Of a stretch of 64,000 bases of DNA, positions 10,301-18,540 are shown one piece after another. The stretch is from contig NC_013729.1 in the NCBI RefSeq assembly GCF_000024345.1, forward strand, positions 434,001-498,000, in the 5' to 3' direction. The notes beneath the pieces are model-generated. The model was not told where the DNA came from. It did not search any database and saw nothing but the letters and a program-made list of their open reading frames with translations. Positions within the stretch are counted from its first letter, which is position 1, and the number at the start of each line of letters is the position of its first letter. The translations under genes were made by a program, and so were the position numbers. This DNA comes from Kribbella flavida DSM 17836 (lineage in GTDB: Bacteria > Actinomycetota > Actinomycetes > Propionibacteriales > Kribbellaceae).

Positions 10301-10990
10301 GTGAAGTGGCTGGGGCCGGTGCTCGAAGTGCTGCTCGGATTCGCGCTGTTCTTCGGCTGGATGGCTTTCCTCGGCTGGCTGCTGCTCAAGCTGTTCGGAC
10401 CGTGGTTGGAGAGGTCGAAAGCGCGGCTCGCGCGCGACCAGGCCGGCGCCGAGCGGTACGGCTGGACGCCGGGCACCGACGCGGACGGCTTGCTCGCGAG
10501 TGCCGGCCGCGTGACGTCCGGCCACGACGGCAGCGTGCGCCGGGTGCTGGTCGGCGATTATCAGGGACGCCCGATCCGGATGGCCGAATTCGTCTACAGC
10601 GTCCGCTCGCGGTACCTCCCGACGACGTACGTCCGGCACCTCGTGGCGGTCGAGTTGCCGGTCCGGCTGCCGGACCTGATGGTCCGCCGGCAGGCGATCG
10701 GTGAGCCGGGCCGGCGCACCTTCGACGCGGAGAGCGGAGCCTTCAACCGCCAGTACGACGTCTCCGGGCCCGACGACCGGTACGTGTCCGCCGTGATGCA
10801 TCCCCGGATGATGGAGTGGCTGCTCGCCCATCCCGGCCTGGAGCTCTGCATCCACGGCAACCTGGTCCTCGCCTTCGCCGACACCCCCTGGACCGTCCCG
10901 ACCACCCTCCGGGCGCTGCCCGTGCTGGACGGCGTCGCCGACCGCATCCCACGCTTCGTCCTGAGCGACTACGGGCTGACGGCCCAGTGA
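10301..10990 (+). CDS. Single-pass membrane protein of unknown function
   Basis: 229 aa. One transmembrane segment at residues about 8-32 (LLGFALFFGWMAFLGWLLL), then a soluble domain of about 190 residues with SVRSRYLPTTYVRHLVAVEL and VMHPRMMEWLLAHPGLEL. I do not recognise a family. GTG start at 10301 is supported by AGGTGG a few bases upstream and by the membrane segment following directly. The gene stands alone between the divergent sugar kinase and the next hydrolase. Confidence 0.72.
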   Translation: MKWLGPVLEVLLGFALFFGWMAFLGWLLLKLFGPWLERSKARLARDQAGAERYGWTPGTDADGLLASAGRVTSGHDGSVRRVLVGDYQGRPIRMAEFVYSVRSRYLPTTYVRHLVAVELPVRLPDLMVRRQAIGEPGRRTFDAESGAFNRQYDVSGPDDRYVSAVMHPRMMEWLLAHPGLELCIHGNLVLAFADTPWTVPTTLRALPVLDGVADRIPRFVLSDYGLTAQ

Positions 10991-11084
10991 CCGGTCGGCC
11001 TGCACCGCCGGCATGACTTTCGGCAGGGCGCCGGCCTGCCGATCGAGGGAAGCCGGACGCGGGCCGGCGGGCGAGGCTCGACCC

Positions 11085-12338
11085 ATGCTTTCCAGACGCC
11101 TCCTCCTCACCGGTACCGCAGCCACTCTTCTGCCCGCCGCCCCGGCAACCGCCTCCGCTCGCAACGCGACGGGCGGCGCGCTCGCGGGCAGTCGTAGCCC
11201 GGTCCGGCTTCGGTTTCCGCGGCCGACCGGCCCCTTCCCCGTCGGGACCACCGAGCTGCACCTCGTCGACGCCGGGCGGGACGACCCGTTCGTGCCCGGG
11301 CGCCCGCGCGAGCTGATGATCAGCATCTGGTACCCCGCCGCCCGCGCCGGCGCCGACCGTGCGCCGTACCTCCCGCCGCTGACCGCCCAGGTGTACGCCG
11401 AGGGCGCGGCGATCGCGCTCCAGCAGCCCCTCGGCACCGTTGACTGGGCCGGCGCGCGTCACCACGCCGGCCTGCTCGCCCCGGTCAGCCGGAGCTGGGG
11501 CCGGCGCCCGGTGATCCTGTTCTCGCCGGGCTTCGGCGTACCGCGGGGCCTCGCGTCGGTCATGGTCGCCGAGTTGGCCGGTCGCGGGTACGTCGTCGTC
11601 ACCGTCGACCACACCTACGAGGCCGCGGCCGTCGAGTTCCCGGGCGGCCGGGTCGCCCTGCAAACGCTGCCGCCGAAACCGTACGCCCTGCTCGCCCGCC
11701 AGACCCGCCTGACCGACGTACGCCGGGTTCTCGACGCGCTCACCGACCTCGCCCACGGCCGCAACCCGGACGCCGGACAACGCCGCCTGCCGGCCGGGCT
11801 GGGCGCGGTCCTCGACCTGAGCAGGGTCGGCGCCTTCGGGCACTCCGCCGGTGGCATCACCTCAGCCGACGTCATGCTGGCCGACCGCCGGGTACGGGCG
11901 GGCATCAACCTGGACGGCACGCTCGGCTACGGCTACCCGAGCCCCTGCGACTCGCCGACTGTGGCGCGCGGCACCGACCGGCCGTTCCTGCTGGTCGGCG
12001 CGGGCGGCACCGGCCCTGACGGCGGGCCGCAGACCCACCGCACCGACCCGTCCTGGGGCTTGTTCTGGGAGCGGTCGACCGGCTGGAAGCGGGACCTCAA
12101 CGTGCCGGCGGGTGGGCACTACACGTTCATCGACCACCAGGTGCTGATCCCGTGGTTCCAGCGGTTCTTCACTGTGCCGCCGGAACTGGTCGCCACCACC
12201 GTCGGCACGGTCGACGCCGAGCGCATCCTGCGGTCGCTGCGGACCTACCTGCCCGGCTTCTTCGACCAGCACCTGCGGGGCCGGCCGGGCAGCTGGCGGG
12301 ACTCGCCGCGCCACCCGGACGTCCGGTTCATTGCTTGA
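11085..12338 (+). CDS. Tat-exported alpha/beta hydrolase (PAF-acetylhydrolase-like)
   Basis: 417 aa. The N-terminus [21 protein letters not shown] is a twin-arginine signal. The hydrolase core shows SIWYPA, the nucleophile elbow GHSAGG (about residue 255), Asp in NLDGTLGYG and His in [10 protein letters not shown], the layout of the platelet-activating-factor acetylhydrolase isoform II group. It should be a secreted ester hydrolase or lipase. The start at 11085 is preferred over one 24 codons upstream because the Tat motif begins there. Its last 11 bases overlap tail-to-tail with the scoB gene. Confidence 0.82.
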   Translation: MLSRRLLLTGTAATLLPAAPATASARNATGGALAGSRSPVRLRFPRPTGPFPVGTTELHLVDAGRDDPFVPGRPRELMISIWYPAARAGADRAPYLPPLTAQVYAEGAAIALQQPLGTVDWAGARHHAGLLAPVSRSWGRRPVILFSPGFGVPRGLASVMVAELAGRGYVVVTVDHTYEAAAVEFPGGRVALQTLPPKPYALLARQTRLTDVRRVLDALTDLAHGRNPDAGQRRLPAGLGAVLDLSRVGAFGHSAGGITSADVMLADRRVRAGINLDGTLGYGYPSPCDSPTVARGTDRPFLLVGAGGTGPDGGPQTHRTDPSWGLFWERSTGWKRDLNVPAGGHYTFIDHQVLIPWFQRFFTVPPELVATTVGTVDAERILRSLRTYLPGFFDQHLRGRPGSWRDSPRHPDVRFIA

Positions 12339-12957
12339 TCGGCGCCCCGGTCCTGCTCTGGAGCTCGTCGAAGGTGACGCCCTCGGCGAGTTCCACCAGG
12401 CGCAGGCCGTCGTCGGTCACGTCGAGCACGGCCAGGTCGGTGATGATCCGGTTGACCACGCCACGGCCGGTGTACGGCAGGTCGCACTCTTCGACGATCT
12501 TGTGCGAACCGTCCTTGGCGACGTGCTCCATCAGCACGATCACCTTCTTGGCACCGTGCACGAGGTCCATCGCGCCGCCCATGCCCTTGACCATCTTGCC
12601 GGGAATCATCCAGTTCGCCAGGTCGCCGGTGGCCGACACCTGCATCGCGCCCAGGATGGCGGCGTCGATGGCGCCGCCGCGGATCATGCCGAACGACAGC
12701 GCGGAGTCGAAGAACGACGCCCCCGGCAACGTCGTCACGGTCTCCTTGCCGGCGTTGATCAGGTCCGGGTCCTCCTCGCCCTCGACCGGGTAGGGGCCGA
12801 CGCCGAGAATGCCGTTCTCGCTCTGTAGCACGACGGTGACGCCGGCGGGAATGTAGTTCGGCACCAGCGTCGGCAGGCCGATGCCGAGGTTCACGTACGA
12901 GCCGTCCTCCAGCTCGGCGGCGGCCCGGGCGGCCATCTGCTCACGGGTCAGCGGCAT
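12328..12957 (-). CDS. scoB: 3-oxoacid CoA-transferase subunit B
   Basis: 209 aa, normal length for the beta subunit. It has [17 protein letters not shown], the catalytic Glu in [10 protein letters not shown] (about residue 46), and [21 protein letters not shown]. With subunit A it moves CoA from succinyl-CoA to acetoacetate (or a related 3-oxoacid). The ATG at 12957 lies 1 nt after the subunit A stop. Both reading frames are intact. Confidence 0.93.
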   Translation of the reverse strand: MPLTREQMAARAAAELEDGSYVNLGIGLPTLVPNYIPAGVTVVLQSENGILGVGPYPVEGEEDPDLINAGKETVTTLPGASFFDSALSFGMIRGGAIDAAILGAMQVSATGDLANWMIPGKMVKGMGGAMDLVHGAKKVIVLMEHVAKDGSHKIVEECDLPYTGRGVVNRIITDLAVLDVTDDGLRLVELAEGVTFDELQSRTGAPIKQ

Positions 12958-12958
12958 C

Positions 12959-13747
12959 TCAGGCCTCCAGCTTCTCGCGCTGGGCCTGGTAGGCCTCGCG
13001 GGGTTGCACCGTACGCTTCTCGATCCGCTTCTCGATGTCCTTGCCGACGGCAACCACGCGCTGGACGTAGACGCCGGGCAGGTGGATCTGGTCCGGGTCC
13101 AGCTCACCGGGCTGGACCAGCTGCTCGACCTGGGCGATGGTGATCCGGCCGGCCATCGCGGCCAGCGGGTTGAAGTTGCGCGCCGACCGGTCGAAGACCA
13201 GGTTGCCGTGGGTGTCGCCCTTGAGCGCGTGCACCAGGCCGAAGTCGGTGGTGATCGACTCCTCCAGCACGTACGTCGTCCCGTTGATCTCCCGGGTCTC
13301 CTTCGGCTCCGAGGCCTTGGCGACCGAGCCGTCGGTGTTGTACTTCTGCGGCAGACCGCCCTCGGCGACCTGGGTGCCGACCCCGGCCGGGGTGAAGAAC
13401 GCGGCGATCCCGCAGCCGCCGGCCCGCAGTTTCTCGGCCAGCGTGCCCTGCGGCGTCAGCTCGACCTCCAGCTCGCCGGACAGGAACTGCCGGGCGAACT
13501 CCTTGTTCTCCCCGACGTACGACGAGGTCATCTTGGCGATCCGCTGGTCGGCCAGCAGGATGCCGAGGCCCCAGTCGTCGACGCCGCAGTTGTTCGACAC
13601 CACGCGCAGCCCGGTCACCCCCTTGGCGTGCAACGCGCTGATCAGCTGCATCGGGTTGCCGCACAGCCCGAAGCCGCCGACCGCGAGGCTCGCGCCGTCG
13701 CCGATGTCGTCGACCGCGGCCTGCGGCGAGTCGTACGTCTTGTCCAT
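12959..13747 (-). CDS. scoA: 3-oxoacid CoA-transferase subunit A
   Basis: 262 aa. It has the alpha-subunit CoA-binding pattern GFGLCGNP (residues about 25-32), [16 protein letters not shown] and FTPAGVGT. Partner of scoB directly downstream; together they form succinyl-CoA:3-ketoacid CoA transferase, used to metabolise ketone bodies and branched-chain amino acid products. ATG at 13747. A short hairpin (GGGGAC/GTCCCC, 13782-13794) lies upstream in the leader. Confidence 0.93.
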   Translation of the reverse strand: MDKTYDSPQAAVDDIGDGASLAVGGFGLCGNPMQLISALHAKGVTGLRVVSNNCGVDDWGLGILLADQRIAKMTSSYVGENKEFARQFLSGELEVELTPQGTLAEKLRAGGCGIAAFFTPAGVGTQVAEGGLPQKYNTDGSVAKASEPKETREINGTTYVLEESITTDFGLVHALKGDTHGNLVFDRSARNFNPLAAMAGRITIAQVEQLVQPGELDPDQIHLPGVYVQRVVAVGKDIEKRIEKRTVQPREAYQAQREKLEA

Positions 13748-13859
13748 CAGGCTGCTCCGTTGCAGATCTGGGGCCCGGTCAGGGGACGGTCCCCCGACTC
13801 TAACCAGCCGCCCGGAATCCGGCGAGAGCTGCCCGCTGTGGCCGCGACCACAACACGCC

Positions 13860-14924
13860 CTAGGCGCTCGCCTCGGCGGCGCGCAGTACGCCGAGCTCGT
13901 GCAAAGCCTCTTCCCGGGCGTCGTCCAGCTCCTCCGGACATCCCGTCAGTACGGCGCTGAGGTGTTCCCGGGCGCAGGCCAGGTCGCCCGCGTGGCGCGC
14001 CACCCGGGCCAGCCCGATCCGCGCCGCGGCGACGGTCTCCAGCAGGTCGGACCGTTCGCCGACGTCCAGCGCCTGCCCGTAGTCGCGCCGCGCGGCGTCC
14101 AGTTCGCCCTCGCGCAGCCGGAGGTCGGCACGCTGACACAGCAGCAGCCCGGCCTCCTCCTCCAGTCCCAGCTCGTCGGCAAGCTCGACAGCTTCGTCGA
14201 GCACCGGCATCAGGTCGCTGGTGATCTGCCGCAACGCCGTGAGTGCGAGGAACATTGCCCACCGGTCTTCCAGCATCCGGAACCGGGCCAGCGCGATCCG
14301 CAGCGACTGCTCCGCGTCGCCCGGCGCGATGTCGATCAGCCCGGGGTACCCCTTGCACAGCTCGACCGCAGCGCGCGTCCAGGCGTCACCGTCCCGCTCG
14401 TGCCGGGCCAGGACCGTAGACACCGTCGCGCTCGACTCGAACGGCCCGAACACCAGCGCCCAGAGCAGCACGGTCACCGGATGCTTGAACGGCCCGACCG
14501 CACTCAGCACGACCTGTTGTGCCAGCTCCAGCTGCTCCTGCTCGGCCGACGAGGCGCCGTGCAGGACGGCCAGCAAGTACTCCTCCTCCAGACCGGGCGG
14601 CACCGTACGCCCCAGCATGGCCAGCACGCGCTCAGCCGCTGCTGAAGCCTCGTCCTGCAGCCCGCGGGACCACCAGTAGCTCGACAGCCCGGCGACCAGC
14701 CGCAGCGCCATCCGAGGGTCGCTCTCGCAGGCCCGCTCGATCGCCGCGACGACCTGGTCGCCCTCGGCCGCCGACCTGGTGCCGGACGCGCCGCCGGGGC
14801 CCTGGTCGGCGCTGGGTGCCAGTCGCAACGGGTCGGCGCCGCGCAGCTCCGGGTCGTCGACCAGGTGGATCAGGTACGACAGGTCCTCGTCGTAGCCTCC
14901 GCCCCGGAACTCCACATCACTCAT
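13860..14924 (-). CDS. TPR-like repeat protein of unknown function
   Basis: 354 aa from the ATG at 14924 (a GTG two codons earlier is possible). From residue about 60 on it is an all-helical array of 30-40 residue repeats rich in Ala, Leu and Glu (AAERVLAMLGRTVPPGLEEEYLL; AVELADELGLEEEAGLLLCQ; ARIGLARVARHAGDLACARE), like the TPR arm of AfsR or MalT-type regulators. The DNA-binding and NTPase parts of those proteins are absent. It may be a scaffold or a truncated derivative. No membrane segment. Confidence 0.72.
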   Translation of the reverse strand: MSDVEFRGGGYDEDLSYLIHLVDDPELRGADPLRLAPSADQGPGGASGTRSAAEGDQVVAAIERACESDPRMALRLVAGLSSYWWSRGLQDEASAAAERVLAMLGRTVPPGLEEEYLLAVLHGASSAEQEQLELAQQVVLSAVGPFKHPVTVLLWALVFGPFESSATVSTVLARHERDGDAWTRAAVELCKGYPGLIDIAPGDAEQSLRIALARFRMLEDRWAMFLALTALRQITSDLMPVLDEAVELADELGLEEEAGLLLCQRADLRLREGELDAARRDYGQALDVGERSDLLETVAAARIGLARVARHAGDLACAREHLSAVLTGCPEELDDAREEALHELGVLRAAEASA

Positions 14925-14958
14925 TGTCACCCCGCCGGGTTCACCGGCTCACGCGGGG

Positions 14959-15657
14959 TCAGAACTCCAGTACACCCCAGTGCTCCGGCCGGTGCATGTC
15001 GACGGCGTACTGCGGGGCCCAGACCCAGAAGTCCTGCTGCTCGGTCTTGCGGTAGGCGCTGTCGACGACGTCGTGCGACCACTCGACCCGCATCAGGTTC
15101 ATCCGCCACTCGTCACCCGGCCGCGGCGGGGCGACACCCTGGTTGAACTGGGCCAGCTCCGCCCACGGGAACGCCGCCTCGACCGTCCAGCCGGCGTCGG
15201 TGTCGGCGGGGTCGTTCAGCGTCCCGTCGACGTGCACGGCGGTCCGCAGGCCGGGCAGGTTCGTCGGGTCCACTGCGACGCCGCCGTCGGCGTACGGCTT
15301 GGGCAGGGTGAGCTCCCAGATCGTGCCGAGCGGGTTGATCTCGAACTCGTAGTAGTTCTGCCGGTCGCCGTCCGGGTCGAGGAACAGCTCGAAGTTGTTC
15401 TCCTCGAACAGCAGCGTGTTGCGCTCGGCCATCGTCGACCAGACGTGCGGCTCCTCCAGCTGCGCGCCGAGGTACAGGTACTCGTCGTCGTACAGCAGCT
15501 TGGCCCGGGTCCGCAGCGGCGGCGCCGGCCGGTCGCCGCGGATGTCGACGAAGTCGCTCGTCCAGGCCACGTCGGCCCAGGCGGGATGAGTCAGGGTGCC
15601 GTCGATCGGCGGTGGCGTGGTGGTGCGGTGGGCCTTGTAGCGGGGCAGATCAGGCAT
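14959..15657 (-). CDS. Carbohydrate-binding family 9-like protein
   Basis: 232 aa, whole length a CBM9-like beta-sandwich: PIDGTLTHPAWADVAWT, AKLLYDDEYLYLGAQLEEPHVW, FELFLDPDGDRQNYYEFEIN, WTVEAAFPWAEL, WRMNLMRVEWSHD. No signal peptide, so it is probably cytoplasmic, which is common for this short form. Ligand unknown. Its ATG overlaps the end of the membrane protein gene by 8 bp, which suggests translational coupling. Confidence 0.82.
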   Translation of the reverse strand: MPDLPRYKAHRTTTPPPIDGTLTHPAWADVAWTSDFVDIRGDRPAPPLRTRAKLLYDDEYLYLGAQLEEPHVWSTMAERNTLLFEENNFELFLDPDGDRQNYYEFEINPLGTIWELTLPKPYADGGVAVDPTNLPGLRTAVHVDGTLNDPADTDAGWTVEAAFPWAELAQFNQGVAPPRPGDEWRMNLMRVEWSHDVVDSAYRKTEQQDFWVWAPQYAVDMHRPEHWGVLEF

Positions 15658-16144
15658 CGGCGCGCTCCAGCAGTCCGGCGATCAGATGGGCCAGCAGGAA
15701 CGTAACCGCTGTCAGGGCCGGGACGACCAGCAGGGTCCAGGTGGTGAACAGGTGGTCCGACAGGAACGCCAGTACGACCAGCAGCATGAAGGTTACGCCG
15801 AGGAACGCGACCAGCCGGGGATGCGGCATCGCGAGCCGGCTGAGCGTCAGCGAGCCGAGCACGATGGTGACCACGACGGTCAGCACGAGCAGCGGAAAGC
15901 CCCAGGCGCCGCAGTTCGAGGTGTCGCGGAACTGCTCACAGCCGCGCTCGCTCAGCCAGACCATGCCGATCGTCACGAACCCGGCCAGCAGCCCGACCAC
16001 GGCCAGCACCAGCAGCGGCGGCAGCGGCGGCGCGTCGAACCGGCCCTCGTCGGCCCGCTCCGCCGCGGCCTCGTCGGCTTGCTCGAGCATCTCCTCGGGA
16101 TCCGCCGGCATCGGGCGGGTGACCTCGTCGTCCGCGTCGCCCAT
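15650..16144 (-). CDS. Small membrane protein
   Basis: 164 aa. An acidic cytoplasmic N-terminus (residues 1-42) is followed by four predicted transmembrane segments: LLVLAVVGLLAGFVTIGMVW, FPLLVLTVVVTIVLGSLTL, VAFLGVTFMLLVVLAF and LLVVPALTAVTFLLAHLIAG. Two Cys lie in the first external loop (RGCEQFRDTSNCG). Family not recognised. A TAGCCT box ends 6 nt before the ATG, suggesting leaderless transcription; the CBM9-like gene follows with an 8-bp overlap. Confidence 0.75.
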   Translation of the reverse strand: MGDADDEVTRPMPADPEEMLEQADEAAAERADEGRFDAPPLPPLLVLAVVGLLAGFVTIGMVWLSERGCEQFRDTSNCGAWGFPLLVLTVVVTIVLGSLTLSRLAMPHPRLVAFLGVTFMLLVVLAFLSDHLFTTWTLLVVPALTAVTFLLAHLIAGLLERADA

Positions 16145-16165
16145 GCGCGCAGGCTACCGGCTGGA

Positions 16166-16804
16166 TCAGGTGGCGCCGAGCGCGGTGGCAACCGCGTCCC
16201 GGACCGCGGCGTCGGGGGGCGCTGGCAGCCCGCGCTCGGCGGCGAGCTCGGCCAGCGACACCATCGTGACGTCGTGCAGCCCGCAGGTGGTGAACGTGTG
16301 AAAGACGTGCATCGCCGGGTCGACGTTGATCGAGAAACCGTGGCTGGTGACGCCGCGGCGGATCCGCATGCCGATCGAGCAGAGCTTGCGGTGGTCCTCG
16401 GTCCAGACCCCGACCAGGCTGCTCGCGCCGCGCGGCGTCTCCCGGCGAACCAGCGGGAAGCCGAGCTCGCCCAGGCCCGCGATCAGCCCGTTCTCGACCC
16501 AGCGGACGATGTCGACCGGGCCACGCTGGTTCAGGTCGATGACCAGGTAGCCGACCAGTTGGCCGGGCCCGTGGTACGTCGCGAACCCGCCCCGGTCGAC
16601 GGCCACGGACGGGATCGCCGCGGTCTCGGCCGGCAGGTCGGCGAGCGACGTCCGCGGCCCGTAGGTGATCACCGGCGGATGACTGAGCAGGAACAACCGA
16701 TCCCCGGCGCTGCCCTCGATCCGCTGCTCCACCCAGGTCGTCATGTCCTTGGCGGCGACCTCGTACTCGACCTCGCCCAGGTCGACCCGCTGCAACGCGC
16801 TCAC
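16166..16804 (-). CDS. lipB: Lipoyl(octanoyl) transferase LipB
   Basis: 212 aa, normal LipB length. It has the signature RGGFATYHGPGQLVGYLVID (residues about 72-91), the catalytic Lys in RKLCSIGMRI and the catalytic Cys in FTTCGLHD. LipB moves octanoyl from acyl carrier protein to E2 and GcvH subunits, the first step of lipoate synthesis. GTG start; a TAAGCT box lies 6 nt before it, fitting a leaderless mRNA. lipA is not in the window. Confidence 0.95.
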   Translation of the reverse strand: MSALQRVDLGEVEYEVAAKDMTTWVEQRIEGSAGDRLFLLSHPPVITYGPRTSLADLPAETAAIPSVAVDRGGFATYHGPGQLVGYLVIDLNQRGPVDIVRWVENGLIAGLGELGFPLVRRETPRGASSLVGVWTEDHRKLCSIGMRIRRGVTSHGFSINVDPAMHVFHTFTTCGLHDVTMVSLAELAAERGLPAPPDAAVRDAVATALGAT

Positions 16805-16847
16805 TCGCCCAGCTTAGGCCGGACGTTCAGGGGCGGCAGGCATGACT

Positions 16848-16877
16848 GAGGGCGGTGACTGGTGAGTCACCGCCCTC
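16848..16877 (-). terminator. Terminator of the tRNA-Pro gene
   Basis: Perfect 13-bp inverted repeat (16848-16860 with 16865-16877, GAGGGCGGTGACT arms, 4-nt loop GGTG), starting 6 nt past the 3' end of the tRNA on the minus strand. It also stands upstream of lipB. Confidence 0.8.
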
Positions 16878-16882
16878 TTCTG

Positions 16883-16956
16883 TCGGGCTGACAGGATTTG
16901 AACCTGCGACCTCGTCGTCCCGAACGACGCGCGCTACCAAACTGCGCCACAGCCCG
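16883..16956 (-). tRNA. tRNA-Pro (anticodon CGG)
   Basis: 74 nt. The acceptor stem CGGGCTG/CAGCCCG, D stem GCGC/GCGC, anticodon stem CGTCG/CGACG with loop TTCGGGA (anticodon CGG) and T stem GCAGG/CCTGT with loop TTCAAAT all fold. The discriminator is A and CCA is not encoded. It reads CCG proline codons, which are frequent in this genome. Confidence 0.96.
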
Positions 16957-17002
16957 AAGCCGGAGTCAGCTTACATGCGGTCCCGGCTGGGACGAAATCG
17001 GG

Positions 17003-17938
17003 TTATTCGGAGGCCCGGATCCGGGGCACGAGGGTGAGCAGGGTCGCCTCCGGACGGCACGCGAAGCGCACCGGCGCGTACGGCGAGGTGCCCAGTCCGG
17101 CCGACACGTGCAGCGCTGCCTGGCGCCCGTCGTGGCCCCAGGTGCTGAGCCCTTTGACCCGCGAGGTGTCCAGGTCGCAGTTGGTCACCAGCGCGCCGTA
17201 CAGCGGCACCGCGAGCTGCCCGCCGTGCGTGTGCCCGGCCAGGATCAGCGGGTACCCGTCGGCGACGAACGCGTTCAGCACCCGCTGGTACGGCGCGTGC
17301 GTGACGCCGATCGACAGGTCGGCCGCCGGGTCCACCTCGCCGGCCACCTCGGCGTACCGGTCGCGCTTGATGTGTGGGTCGTCGGTGCCGGCGAAGTCCA
17401 GCCGCAGGCCGTTGACCTTGAGGGTGGCCTTCGCGTTGTTCAGGTCGGTCCAGCCGGCGTCGGTGAACGAAGCGCGCATCTCGTCGAACGGCAGGTCCGG
17501 GCCGTGCGGCTTGTGCCGCTGCTTCTGCGGCGGCAGCAGGTAGTTCACCGGGTTCTTGAAGTGCGGCTTCCAGTAGTCGTTGGAGCCGAACACGAACACG
17601 CCGGGCAGGTCGAGCAGCGCGCCGTACGCCCGCAGCAGCGGCAGCACCGAGTGCGGCGAGGAGATGTTGTCGCCGGTGTTGACCACCAGGTCGGGCTCCA
17701 GCTCGGCCAGCTCGTTGACCCAGCGGATCTTTTTCTCCTGGCTCGGCATCAGGTGCAGGTCGGAGACGTGCAGCACCCTCAGCGGGTCCGCGCCCGGCGG
17801 CAGCACCGGCACGGTGAACCGGCGCAGGGTGAACCAGCGCGCCTCGATCGCCGCCGCGTACCCGACGCAGGCGGCGCCGACGGCACCGAGCACGCCCGCG
17901 GTCTTCAGGGTCGTCGTGGCCAGCCCGCGGAAACTCAT
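17003..17938 (-). CDS. Membrane-anchored metallophosphoesterase
   Basis: 311 aa. An N-terminal hydrophobic segment (residues about 8-30) is followed by the calcineurin-like metal-binding blocks HVSDLHLMP, NTGDNIS, FGSNDYW (in place of GNHD), THAPY and AGHTHGGQ. The family hydrolyses phosphoesters with a two-metal centre; the substrate is unknown, possibly a lipid-linked phosphate such as in YkuE proteins. ATG at 17938 with CAGGCT 6 nt upstream; the divergent YqeY start is only 26 bp away. Confidence 0.88.
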   Translation of the reverse strand: MSFRGLATTTLKTAGVLGAVGAACVGYAAAIEARWFTLRRFTVPVLPPGADPLRVLHVSDLHLMPSQEKKIRWVNELAELEPDLVVNTGDNISSPHSVLPLLRAYGALLDLPGVFVFGSNDYWKPHFKNPVNYLLPPQKQRHKPHGPDLPFDEMRASFTDAGWTDLNNAKATLKVNGLRLDFAGTDDPHIKRDRYAEVAGEVDPAADLSIGVTHAPYQRVLNAFVADGYPLILAGHTHGGQLAVPLYGALVTNCDLDTSRVKGLSTWGHDGRQAALHVSAGLGTSPYAPVRFACRPEATLLTLVPRIRASE

Positions 17939-17964
17939 TGCTCCAGCCTGCCACAATCGTGGGC

Positions 17965-18432
17965 ATGTCCAACTCCGAGCTGAAGCAGCGCCTGCACGAC
18001 GACATGACCGCCGCCCTCAAGGCCCGCGACGAGATCCGCAAGTCGACCCTGCGGATGGCGCTGACGGCCGTGACCAAGGCGGAGGTGGCCGGCAAGGAGG
18101 CCCGCGAGCTGTCCGACGCCGAGGTGCTCGACGTGCTCACCTCCGAGGCGAAGAAGCGCCGCGAGTCCGTCACCGCGTACCGCGAGGCCGGCCGTACCGA
18201 GCTGGCCGACAAGGAACAGGCCGAGGCGGACATCCTGGCCGAGTACCTGCCGGAGCAGCTCACCGCCGAGCAGATCGCCGCCCTGGTCACCGAAACCATC
18301 GCCGCCACCGGCGCCGCCGAGCTCGGCCCGCGCGGCATCGGCAAGGTGATGGGCGCGCTCCAGCCCAAGGTCAAGGGCAAGGCCGACGGCGGCGCCGTCT
18401 CCACCGAGGTCAAACGCCAACTCGGCGCCTGA
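17965..18432 (+). CDS. GatB/YqeY domain-containing protein
   Basis: 155 aa, the full length of YqeY. Features: LKQRLHDDMTAALKARDEIRKSTLRMAL at the N-terminus (given in part), LTSEAKKRRESVTAYREAGR and LPEQLTAEQIAALV, then RGIGKVMGALQPKVKGKADG. The family is related to the tRNA-binding tail of GatB; its role is unsettled. CACAAT lies exactly 7 nt before the ATG, so the transcript may be leaderless. Confidence 0.92.
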   Translation: MSNSELKQRLHDDMTAALKARDEIRKSTLRMALTAVTKAEVAGKEARELSDAEVLDVLTSEAKKRRESVTAYREAGRTELADKEQAEADILAEYLPEQLTAEQIAALVTETIAATGAAELGPRGIGKVMGALQPKVKGKADGGAVSTEVKRQLGA

Positions 18433-18494
18433 CCGCCCTGGCGGCCTTCGGTAGGAGTTCGTCCTGGTCGGCAGCCGCCACAACCGCAAACGAG

Positions 18495-18527
18495 AGAGGC
18501 GCTCCCGGTTCGACCGGGAGCGCCTCT
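18495..18527. terminator. Bidirectional terminator between yqeY and the PBP gene
   Basis: Perfect 15-bp inverted repeat (18495-18509 with 18513-18527) with a 3-nt TCG loop, between two converging genes. Confidence 0.9.
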
Positions 18528-18540
18528 GTCGGCTTGCCGA